Source: Albula goreensis (Eukaryota; Chordata; Actinopteri; Albuliformes; Albulidae). Taken from it: a stretch of DNA of 64,000 nt. Of the stretch, positions 53,244-64,000 are shown in pieces (position 1 is the stretch's first letter; every line of letters starts with the position of its first letter). Position numbers and translations under genes: made by a program. The DNA lies in contig CM040741.1 in NCBI GenBank assembly GCA_022829145.1, positions 37,556,534 to 37,620,533 on the forward strand, given 5' to 3'. The notes beneath the pieces are model-generated. The model saw only the letters and a list, made by a program, of their open reading frames with translations, had not been told where the DNA came from and ran no database searches.

Positions 53244-56200
53244 GTAAGTTAACACGGGCTAGTGTATGCAGAGCACATTACACAATTTATGATGAATTTA
53301 GAATAAAATTTTCAAAAAGGACAGATATATTTTCTTCAACTGTTGTTTTGCAAATGGTTACCAAGTGACATGCTTAATAATTCAAACGCTTTTTAACCTA
53401 CAAATTATTAATTAATGTAGGCTATTGTTTTGTGTGTACGTGATGTGAATGTAAGTATAGGGGGTTTTGCAAAATTGTAAGTAAACCTTTGAGCTTCGTT
53501 GTTGTAGAAATGCATTGATGCCATACCTCATGTGTTTATGCATAATCATTTTAACAAAACTTGAAAAAAAACTTAGCGGTCACTCACCTGCTGTTTATGG
53601 TCACAGTTCATACTGGTTGCTGACTCCTCTCGTTGAGCTGTCGTAGCAGACCGGCAGTATCTTACATTTTAGTAAATTACTACGTCTGCTACAGTGTTTT
53701 CTGTACATTGGATGAGTTTCATTGACCTATTTTTTTAATTGAACATATATTTTCCGTTTTGATCAAGATGATGTTTGTTTGTCTGTGTGTTGGGATTTGT
53801 TTTTTGGTGTAACCTCACGGAACTTTATTCTTTAAATCTCACAAGTCTCTGCAATCTCCTTTAGCTGACTCCCCATCCAGCACACGAACACATATCACAA
53901 CTTTTCAAGTGCGTCTCTTTTTTACTACTCACCTGTATTCCCGCAACGAGGAACAGCAGCTTCCGTATCAATTATAGTATGAAACGATGTTCCTCCTCTT
54001 TATATCGTCTTAACAAACAGTAGCAAAGATTAAAAGAGATATAAGATGTGAGTTTTTTTGTTTATTCAACGAATCGCCAATAGGAAATTTCTCTCAGTTG
54101 CTCAGATAAGAGATCTACTGCATTTCCTTCTCTGATTTGCTGAAGTACCCAATGATGTCTTGTCAGAGATAGGAGAGACCATCGCCAATAAGAAGTGGTC
54201 CCATATAATGACTGTTTAAATTCACCCAAATATCATTTATAGTGGGAGTGTAAACGGAGTCAGTGTAATTTAGGACTGCGTCTCTAACTTTGTCCTTAAT
54301 CACCGCTCCAATCTTAATATTTGTTCAACATATTTCCTCTTCAAGGCAAAACTATTTGCACAAGAGATGACATATCTGTTTTGAGATAAGGTATAAAAGC
54401 AATGTGCAGCATAAGAAGAAGAGTCTTGAGCCAGCACTGACATTTGTAGCCATTGTTGTTGCTAAAAAAAAAAAAAAAATCCCTGGAAGAGACAGTGACA
54501 AAGTGGTCCTGGAGAGGGACCACATGACTCACATCTAGCAATGCCAAACTGTCAGGAACTAACTAATCACATTAACTCCTTCATCAAGAGAAGATGATTT
54601 AAATCTTAGGGCTGGGCGTTGGGGCGTTGGGGACAATTAATGGTGCATGAAAAGTCTGATGGTGTAAGAAAATAATTTTCCTGGCCAGAGATGCTTTTAT
54701 GGCTCATTCCCATGTAAGAGAGGGAGTGAATAAGTTGATAATGCTGGATGCAAAACTTTGGGGAAATAAATAGTTCTTAAATTGTATGGAAAGGGAGCCC
54801 ATAGCCTGTAACACTGTTTACACCGAAAGTGTCTCTCTGCAAATCTATGTCCGTATGTCTTGTTGCAAGGCGAACAGGGGTCCCTATTCTTTACTTTGCT
54901 GAACACTTGCTTTGTTATTTTGTGGCTCTTTGTCTTAAAAGGGTCAAACTGGAGATTCTCTGGCCGTTCATTTCCATGTCAAAGTCCATAGTTGTTTCAA
55001 CAAAGACCACACATGTACATCTTTCATTTTTCAGAGGTAAAAATAACAAAATGAAATATTAATGAGCTTAATGGCATATGGGTACAGTTGTTTTCCTTCT
55101 ATGTGTCAACACTGCCCCTTTATTATTACTTTATTTGTTCTTATGTTCTATTTTTATTGCCTCTGTACTAGAGCAATACAATACACTTACAACATCAATT
55201 TTCACCTTCCGCTTTTGTGTGCATGTTTGTAGTAATAATACATTTAATCATTTGGGTTTGACAATAATTTCGCAGCCACAGTGTATGATTTTATTGTTTT
55301 GTAGGCAGGTATTGGAGAGCTGGGACTGCGTAATTTGGGAGGTCTCTCTTTAGAATTATTGCAGTGTAACAGTAGAAGATTTAGTGTCAATGCAGGGAAA
55401 TTTATAACCTGGAAACAAAACACTTTTATGTAGGAGCTCGGCTGGCACGCCAACAGAGGTTCTTGAATTACTTAAAGCTTAGAAGTACCTCCTGTATAAA
55501 GATTATATGTTGTCTGTAACAGTGTTTCCAGCTTGGTTCCTTCATTGGATTCAGTGAGTTTTCAGACCCTGTCAGCTTCATATTTTTTTCCCAAAGGGAT
55601 AAATCTAACATTTATAGAGTGAGTGTAGGTAGGTACACCACCATGGTGACCCAACAGAAATGGAGTTAATTATGGTGCAGACATGTTTCCCACACACTGC
55701 ATTTTTTCCTGTTTAATGCTGTTTGCACAATATCAATAGTTTTTGCAAGATGTGCACAGCTCTGGTCCTCTGATGTGGGATCTACCCTCTTCTCTCTCCA
55801 AGATTGACAGGTACATAGGTGAGTCATGGCATGTACATAATTATAACACTGTGTATAACAATGGAGCATGTAAATCCTTTAAATTATGGTGAAGTCATAC
55901 ATAGTAAGATGTAAATTTGTACAACCTCACTGAAGTCATTTTAGTGAGATATGATAGGAAGGCTGCATTGCTTCATCACACATTTGTGATTTCAAGCTCT
56001 GCTGGTTTCAGTTCCTTGACGCTTTTACGTTCTCTTAAAAAGTATTGCCCCCACATGTAGAGGAACTGTAATTCTTATAGATATGCTTTACAGGCATCTT
56101 TTGGGGCTCTGGTCCTCTGCAGTTTTCTTTTTTTCCCACATAACTTATCTCTGTGGAAACACACTGAATGAAAATGTGCGCATGTGTGTGTTCTCCACGT

Positions 56201-56710
56201 GCTCCTGTGTCTGACCCCAGGTTAGAGAGGTGATGGCACGTTCCCAAGTGCGGTAGGAGCTCTGTGTGGGCTAGGTTTATGCTGCGCTGAGGGTGTTGAT
56301 TAGATCAAAGCAGAAAAATGTTTTCATCACAGATTACTGTGGCTTGATGGTAATAGAATAACACTTGGGCAACATCGAGCCTTTGCTTAAGACGAGGCAA
56401 CCTTTTATGAGTATAAGCATCATTACCACATGTATGAAGCAGCTACCATGTCTTGTGTCTTGTTTTGTTGTGCAAGACTCACCCCCCCACCTCCCAAGCA
56501 CAACCCCAAACTCAACCCCAAACACTCATCAAGCCTTTCTCAGCTTCAGGCTCTTTGTGTTCAGAAATCCCCTTCTAAAACAGTGAATTGGCTGTACCCT
56601 ACATTGATTGGCTGGCATGTCTGAAGTGGGTGTGGTGACAGGGTACAATGATGATCAGGACAGCTCCTCTCCTAGGTGTCTTGAGTGAGGTCATTGCTGA
56701 GAGTTGTTTT

Positions 56711-56768
56711 GGGGGGATTTGGGGTTTGTGAAGGGAGGTAGGTGGGAGGGGAATGGGGGGACGTGGGG
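56711..56768 (+). other. G-quadruplex candidate cluster
   Basis: Seven or more runs of three to six G fall within about 58 bases, with short loops (GGGGGG, GGGG, GGG, GGG, GGGG, GGGGGG, GGGG). This exceeds the minimum of four runs for an intramolecular quadruplex. Confidence 0.65.
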
Positions 56769-59700
56769 ATTGAAAAACGATCTCCTTGCACACTCAGCTT
56801 TGGCCTTGAGGCCTCAGTATCTTTTATCTAATGACCTTGTGTGCGTGCAGAGTTCCTGAATACACATTCACTGTATATCCCCACTCAGCATGTTTTTCTC
56901 TGGTAATTGTCCCATTTTTTTAAATATTCATGAACACTTCAGAGGTTTGCATCTACTTTGTCTTCCTCTCCATGGTTTCCATTTATAATGTATATTGTGC
57001 TAAGATGTTGAATGATTAACTGAAAATAGTACATTACTGCCACTTGTAAATGTGTACTGTTGTTTGAAAATAATTCAGAATTTCATTTGCTGTCAAACTG
57101 TACAGTATCGTACAATATATTCAAGTTATTATGTCAGTGTATTATGTAATAGATAGTAAAATTTTCTCTGTATGATATTGCAGTGCTTGTACTTTCATAT
57201 AAGAGCTTGTTTTCAGACAATTTCAGGATATGCATTATATTTTAGATCTGATATTGACTTTCTTTTGAAGTTTTGTTCTTTTTTGCATGGGTTTATGGGC
57301 CAGTGGAGGAATGTGATCAACATTTCCTTCACATTTGACTGAAACAGTCTCCTACATTCTGTTCATTTTTCCTGTCTCCCAGTCTATTGATTTTTCTTAC
57401 TTTAGTCGCTCAGAATAATAGCTGGAAATTCCCTTGTCCCATAGAACAATAAATAACAAATGAAAGCCCTGTACTCAGTGCTCTGACTTTGATCAGACAT
57501 TCACAGCCGTGTCCCACTTCTGACGTAGGAAGGTTTATGCACTCATACCAGTGCTTGTTGATTTTTCCTTTTGGGAAGCATATACTCCACTATTCATGAA
57601 GTGTGTACCTTTTCCTCAGCCGGTGGTTAAATGAAGAGTTGTGGTTCTTCTTGACCGATTTCTCCAGTTTCAATGACCACATTTATATGCATCTACTAGA
57701 AAGCCTGGTGCAAAAATATATTGAACTTAAGATACTATGACAATTAGTCAAGACTTGCTTCTGAAATCTAGGCAGAAGAAACAAGAGAACAAACTCTGGG
57801 AGTTTTCTTTTCACCCAGATATCTGGGGAAGATCTGTTAGCACTAAAATGCTCAGGAGAATTGCTTTATCATTCAGAATATCCCTTTGTACCAAGAAGGT
57901 GAAACCAAGGAGATGGTCACACCTTCTGCAAAATCCATGCATAACATTGCATAAGTTGATTTTTTATAATGACAAATTTTGTTATGACAATGAAATCAAA
58001 ACATGGTGCAGCCACTATTGACAAGTTGTTACTTCATTGGAGTTCTTTCAGTGATCCAGATCGATGGCAGCAGAACGCAATGACGGCCACATTGCCTGGG
58101 AATTTGTTACAAGGTGTTCATGGTGTGAAGTTCTTCTGTCCGACTGTCAAGTGTGATGGCAGGGCGTGATGGATGTCTTGTAAAATGAACTCGGCCAATG
58201 TCTCGGTGGTAAAATGTGTACAGGCATATGCTTGTGTGAGCTCACTACTTTGATTGGCCCTTTTCTCCTGGTACTGGCACAGCAGAGGATTTTGTTGAGG
58301 GTGGTGTCGAGGGTTTTCATGGGAAAGGCTTCATATCCAAACACAGCCCCTTGTTTTTTGGTTGCCTGAGTTACCGCACCTGTGCAAATCAGAGCATGGT
58401 TAACAGGACCCTTCGGGGGGCCCATTGTGAACTATCCTCAAAAGGCAAATGAAGAGAACATTTTTAAATCCTTGCCAAGATATCAGTCACTGGATTGTGC
58501 AACACAGAAATCCTCTTGTTGAATTATCCATGTACTTCAGCCACTTACACGAGCAAACATAATGACAAGCACATTAAGTACACATTATTGAGTATGCATT
58601 CATTTGGCAGGCCCTCTAGCTGCACTGTCTTTAGCCTGTCATAAAACTGGATTGGAAAGATTCATTAAACAGATACTGAATTAATCAGGAATATGGCTTG
58701 AATATAGCGCATAGAGGACTCACTCTCAAGCAGATGGGTGACAGACTAGGCTGTGATGTAGTTTGATCTTCCTGGGAGGTGAGTGGATCTGTTGGGGAGG
58801 GAGGGGGGGGTTGAGAAGACAGTGGTGGCTGGGCCAGATGTGGGCCCAGATGGGGATCGGATCAATCTTGGGAGAGATACCGATCTCAGCACACCTGTAA
58901 GTAGGTTGGCTGTCTGGCCCAATCCACTGCCTACGTGGGACTGGCGGGGGCCGCAATGTCGGTCTTATACTTCTCCCTCAACTCTGGTTTGCTGCTGTCT
59001 TCCACTGTGTGAGGGCGGTGAAGTCTTCAAAATTCTCTCACCTGATTTAAGCACCTTAAGGAGGATCTTAGATTCTTTGTGTACCTGAGATTCTGACACA
59101 AACACAAAACTCCCTTCTGTATCCACCATAAGCTCATCCAACCTGGAGGCAAATATGTTTTTTACTACCCAGACCTAGTCTGTGTGTATATAATTGGCCA
59201 CACTGACTGACTGTGTCAACTGGTTAAATATAAGGTGTCAAAGTCAGAGTTTATGCTTTTTACGTCACTATTAATGGGATGAAGTCAGCAGCGATGCAGG
59301 TAGCAGCAGGCCACTGTTTGGTGTATGTTGTGTGCGTCTCCATGCCATTGGGACAGTCCTGTGATTCCTGGAGACACTGAAATGGGGCCAGTGGAGAAAC
59401 TGAGAGGCCATTTTCGAATTGTCATCACCACTACAGATCTGGGTGCAACCACTTACGGTACTGTACCTTCATTCACAGATCATGCCGAACAGCAACAACT
59501 GAAGCACGGCCAAGATATGACAATATATGAGAAGCACAGGATATGAGTATATCTCATTGGATGTTGATTCATAGATGTGAATGTTATGCACTTTCTGTAT
59601 CACTTTCTGCACTTTATGTCTCAGTTCCATGAAACTGAAATTGTTCCATAGAGGTCAAATTCCTTATGTTGTAGCACGATGGGTGGATCAAATCAATCCT

Positions 59701-62700
59701 AGTGCAAAGTGTCTTATTAGTCATGTTTGCACTTTTAAATCAGAATTGTAATAACCATTGGTTTGATGTCCAATCAGTTAATAGATAATAATAAAGTTTG
59801 AATGATGATGTTTCATTTCTGAGTTATGAAGGCGCCTGACTCTGCTGTGCTTATAAACAGAGATTCTTCAGAGATATTTAGGATTCCTGTTCTGAAATAA
59901 GATGCAGGATGTTAAGGTTTCAGGAAATGCCGTGCTCAGTACCTCCCTCAATGACTGAGAGCTGTTTTCGTCCATCCTTTTTTTAGACCCTCCACTTCAT
60001 TGTCCTAGCCCTCATTTCCTTGTTATTGGACCACAGGTGAAGGTGGCAGTAGCACTAGATGTGTCAGTCTCTGTCTGGTGTGAGCTGAGTGTAGCGCCAT
60101 AGATTAGGCCCTGTAGATTGGGCCCGTTCGCTGTAAAACACATGGGTCCATTGTGAGCAGATTTACTGTTATTGCAGAGCTGGGCAATGCGGCTTATGGG
60201 TGGCTGGCTGTTTTCTCCCTTGTCTTTTTGTATTGGGGTTGTAATTGGCTCCCCTTACAGAAAGCAGCTGTCAGGAAGTGCGGGTTGAGAAACAGCATCG
60301 CTTACCATATCAATCCCACTCCCCTGACCACAAACACAGACACGCGTATTGATGCGCACAAAACAAATCCATCCTCACACCAGGGTCAGGCTAGTAGATG
60401 TATTCAGTGGTGTCATTCCAGGTTGTGGTGCAGAGGGGTGGGGGTGTGTGCTGTGCTGCAGCAGTGGTGGGATTCCCTGATGTTTAGGAAAACATTCTTG
60501 GACCCCCCCCCCCATCCCCCTCCTCCATTACTCACCCTGCATGGTTGTAAACACTGGCTAACAGATATCCGCTACCTGGCCTATTGTCAGGGTGGGGGTG
60601 GTGCTTCCTCCAGGCTTGACAGAATCAGATTGACTCAGATTTCCAGCCCACTCACATACAGAACTGAATTCTCCCATGGAGCTCTTACAAGACAATTCGT
60701 AAAATGAATTTGCACACAACGCAAAGGTTCTCCAGTTTCTTTGATAGATCCAGTGTCTCTTTCCTCTGGAGATGTTCCATTAAAGACAGATCAGACAGTT
60801 TCTGTGTTTGAAATCAGGCTGTAAGGTGGCATAGTGAGGTAAAAGCTACTATTTACTGGAGCAGGTGTGGTGAATTGCGCTATCTTTATCTTCCATTAAG
60901 GGAGCAGTAGTGTGGCAGTTTAGGGCTTGGCCAAAACAGAGGGGACAATGCAATACTGGCAAGCCAGATGTTAAGTGCTACTTATAGCCTGCTCAGCTTC
61001 TGCCTGCGTAATTGTACTGAGTTAACCAAACAATGAGAAAATGGACATGGTGAGCAACCTTATTTCCTGTCCCTTGGAGACCATTCAACTGTAGGGCAGG
61101 GAATAGCAGTGTTGTCACAAACAGTTTACAGCTCATGATGAAGGAAGTAGCAGAGGCCTTGAGGGACTGCAGGCTGGTGCATTGAGGCCTGAGCGGAAGA
61201 GTGGGCGGGGCTGGGAGGAGTACCCCATGCTGCGAGCGAAGTGGCTGCGTGGGACAGACCAGACAGGAAATGCCAGAGCCGTCCCGGAGGGGCTCTGTTC
61301 CCCTTATGCTACAGTTTGATGAAAGATGGGACTGTAAACACGGTCCCACTTTCTGCTGACTGGCGATTTTTTGGGAGAGTCTCCATGGGGTAGTCTTTGC
61401 TACCCCGTGGAAGGCAGTGAGCAGCCTATTCTCGACCACTTTGATTGTGGTTTGCCTGAGTGTGAGACAGTATGCTTCAAACAGAAGTAGCATGGTCACT
61501 GCTTACAGGTATCACTGCTTGTAGTTACATATGACACATTTAGTAGTTGTTTATAAACATCACTCATGAGCTCCACATCAGACATAAATACATATTCCAG
61601 AAATATCCATTGCATTGCTAGCATGGGTATTAAAGTATTAGTAATTGTGCATACAGAGCACAGCAGAGTAATGTGCTGGGACACCCCAGAATGTGGAAAT
61701 CCCAGTGTTTAAGTTTTGTTGTCCTTTGGGAGATGACAGGGTGGACTTGACCTTCCTATGCTCAGGGTCCCTAGTTCAGTGTGTGTTTCTGCTACCCTCC
61801 TGGGGACAGTACAAGTAGACTAGCAGATATAAAATAACATATTTCCTATCTTCCCTATGAATATTTTGTTTTTATTTCCTTTGTCAGCATTATTAGCCCT
61901 TAGATTGTCTTTCCTTCCATACTTATTGTGACTGTGGTGAGGCAGCACAGCACTGTGAGTTTTAGCTTTTGAATGTGGGCCTAGCTTTCATTACCTTCTG
62001 TTTACAGAGGAAGAGATGGAGACCAAACAGAGGTCAGGTTCCTTTTCCCATTCACATCGTAAGATCTATACTTTGAGGAGGCAGTGGAGTGGAGGGAGGG
62101 GGGGGGAGGAGAGGGTGCAATTATGAGACTTTCATGTTGTTCGCTAATTGGACCAGAATCCACCCCTTCCTCTGCAACAGCAATCCACCTCAACCCCCCA
62201 AACCCTTCCTGGCTGAGCAGAGCTCCTAGCGCACCAGTGAACAGGACTGCAGAGTGTGAATGGGAGGTCAGTGCAGGTCCTGAGTCATTACTTGCTCTCA
62301 TTAAGCCAGAGCACCAGCAGAAGGAGGGGGGGGAGGCTGGGAGATGGAGCCCAAGGTAAACAGCACGATACCCGTGTTGAGTGATCCCAGGTGTGCATCT
62401 GTGTTGGAGGGATTGCTCGGGCTTAGGTTTATCCAGCAGGACGTTATAGCAGAGCACAGAGCTAAATGAAGAAAGCCATGTGAAGTTCTTCCATACTGCT
62501 CAAGCATGTTAGTCATGCCTCAGTAGTTTTTCTTTGGAAGAAGGGAGTGACCAGATATAGAAAGATATTTCAGACATCAGCACAGGAAACATATAGATGA
62601 CTTTATGATGCAGGTTTTTCTCATGAATTGTAAAAACAGTATATCTCCAGTGAATATGGAAAAAATCATTCCTGTTGACAAACATCCAGTTTTGTCCAAA

Positions 62701-62779
62701 CATGTAATTAGGTCTACTATTTTATTTCTGGTATTTTTGGAATTAAAAATATACAGAGGTAGAGAGGTAGGTTTTGTAA

Positions 62780-62885
62780 TGATTTGAATGTTCACTGTAT
62801 GGTTTGAGTATCTATGGTTTGAGTTGCCTTGTAAGTCGCTCTGGATAAGAGCATCTAACAAATGTCCTTAATGTGATGTAATGTT
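62780..62885 (+). mobile_element. Fish SINE 3' tail fragment
   Basis: CTTGTAAGTCGCTCTGGATA, AGAGCATCTAACAAATG, then ATGTAATGTTA-like sequence. This is the conserved tail (TAAGTCGCTTTGGATAAAAGCGTCTGCTAAATG and variants) shared by several fish SINEs and partner LINEs. The 5' tRNA or 5S head was not found, so the copy is truncated. Confidence 0.75.
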
Positions 62886-62926
62886 ATCTAACTAATGAAG
62901 GAAGCCCTACAACATTCAAGTTGTTT

Positions 62927-62961
62927 CTATCTGTCTGTCTGTCTGTCTGTCTTTCTATCTA

Positions 62962-63032
<71 letters not shown>
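62927..63032. repeat. TCTG then TCTA microsatellite
   Basis: About five TCTG units pass into roughly twenty TCTA units. Open as a Ser-Ile-Tyr-Leu repeat in one frame, which is an artefact. Confidence 0.97.
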
Positions 63033-64000
63033 AATTTTTTTCCTTTATCAGACTGGCATATACTCTGTGAAAATTAGACTGCATGTAAAATTTCACATCT
63101 CTACTGTCAACCCGTCCTCCCTATTCATTAGCACAACCAAGCTTGTTTTTGTTGGTTTTGCTTAAATTTTCTGAGGATTTAGCACATTCTTTGCTGATAG
63201 CAGACATTTCCATCCCTCCCATGGAAATTCCATCCTTTCCTCCCTGTTGCTGAAACGTCCCTTGTTTCTCTTCTGCTCTTCTCTCTTATCTCACTCCCTC
63301 CATCAATCTCTCCGCCAACTAATACTCCACCTCTCACTCCTGCTGTCCCTCCTCTCCTTTCTAGTCATAGCCTTTGTGTCTTTACTCTATGGAATGATCT
63401 CTCCCCAAATCCTCACACTTGAGGCAAATACTTTATCCAACACACTTTAACCCTTTAGAGACCATGCAGCTTACTGGAAACAAGCTTTTCAGCAATATTG
63501 AGAACAACATTCTTCTTTCCTGTATATGTTTTGGAAAGTAACATGTTTTGTTGAAAATTCCCGAGGATCTGCATGGACGTTGTCCAAATTTCAGTGGTAT
63601 GTTAATGTATTTCAGATAGACTCAACCCAGATTCCCCCATCTTCTATGACTCTTTACCTCTTTCCCTCTATCCTCTGCTACGGTTTATGTTCTCAGTCCT
63701 ACTCCCTTCCTTGTAATTTTTCATCTACCTTTCTGCACCTTGAATAATCCCTATCCATTCATCAGTCTCTCCTGTATCCTGAGTCTTGTACAGAGTAAAT
63801 TTCCTCCCTTTTCCACAAATAGCTGATAACGTAATGCTGTTATAATGGCCACCCAGGGAACCTTCTACTTCTCTAGAACTGCCCAACCCTTGATTCCAGC
63901 TCTCAAGCTAACATCTGTGCCATCTGCTTGTTCTTTGTTGTTGCCTCATAAGTAGATACTGCAGAGGTGGTACTCCCTGAGGGTAATAGAGAGAATAAAT

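Larger units (their letters stand above)
53244..64000 (+). other. Presumed first intron of the drebrin-like gene (continues past window)
   Basis: No exon with the expected ALxTYE start was found. It contains G-run clusters (56711-56768, 58795-58810, 62095-62119), a C-run at about 60505-60525, a SINE-type tail at about 62780-62885 and a TCTG/TCTA microsatellite. Longer open frames, for example 60153-60707, show no domain and no plausible splice structure. Confidence 0.5.

Noticed and set aside
60153-60707. Open frame of 184 codons on the plus strand
   Set aside because: The hydrophobic start looked like a membrane segment, but the rest is low-similarity sequence crossing a C-run. No splice sites or family match.

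Overview
This window is vertebrate nuclear DNA, most likely from a ray-finned (teleost-type) fish. The evidence is small coding exons split by GT-AG introns, a long AT-rich non-coding background, abundant GT/CA, TA and tetranucleotide microsatellites, a decayed Tc1-like transposon of a kind common in fish, and a SINE-type 3' tail motif widespread in fish genomes. Nothing prokaryotic or viral was recognised. Species cannot be fixed from the sequence.

The one complete gene is a RhoBTB atypical Rho GTPase. It has ten coding exons on the plus strand: 22195-22386, 22690-22793, 26201-26386, 26584-27385, 27573-27792, 29818-29936, 35424-35574, 35853-35941, 36164-36269 and 36690-36871. All junctions keep frame and give 716 residues: GTPase domain, proline-rich linker, a first BTB domain interrupted by an acidic insert, a second BTB domain, and a conserved C-terminal region. 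Paralogue-diagnostic positions are a mosaic of RHOBTB1 and RHOBTB2. I therefore read it as the third vertebrate paralogue, provisionally rhobtb4.

A second plus-strand gene begins at 53158 with one 28-codon coding exon that ends in a split Trp codon. It looks like the start of an actin-depolymerising-factor homology (ADF-H) domain of the drebrin/drebrin-like type. No further exon was found before 64000, so its first intron appears to exceed 10.7 kb. If both calls hold, the pairing fits the known duplicated chromosome set that carries RHOBTB2 at human 8p21, RHOBTB1 at 10q21 and DBN1 at 5q35.

Layout: 1-22 kb is non-coding and probably holds untranslated first exons and promoters of the RhoBTB gene. 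Candidates are CpG-dense blocks near 4.4 kb, 15.35 kb (with an E2F-type site) and 19.2 kb (with an overlapping CRE-like/E-box site). It also holds a Tc1 remnant nested in a foldback element at 8.0-9.8 kb. The RhoBTB body runs 22.2-36.9 kb, with poly(A) signal candidates at 38.16 and 43.62 kb. The 43.6-53 kb interval carries a CTCF-type motif, repeats and a CpG-rich block with an X-box/CRE-like motif. The rest is intron of the drebrin-like gene. No undescribed biological system was found. The most useful leads are the paralogue identity, the regulatory motif clusters, the nested transposon and two structured-sequence candidates.
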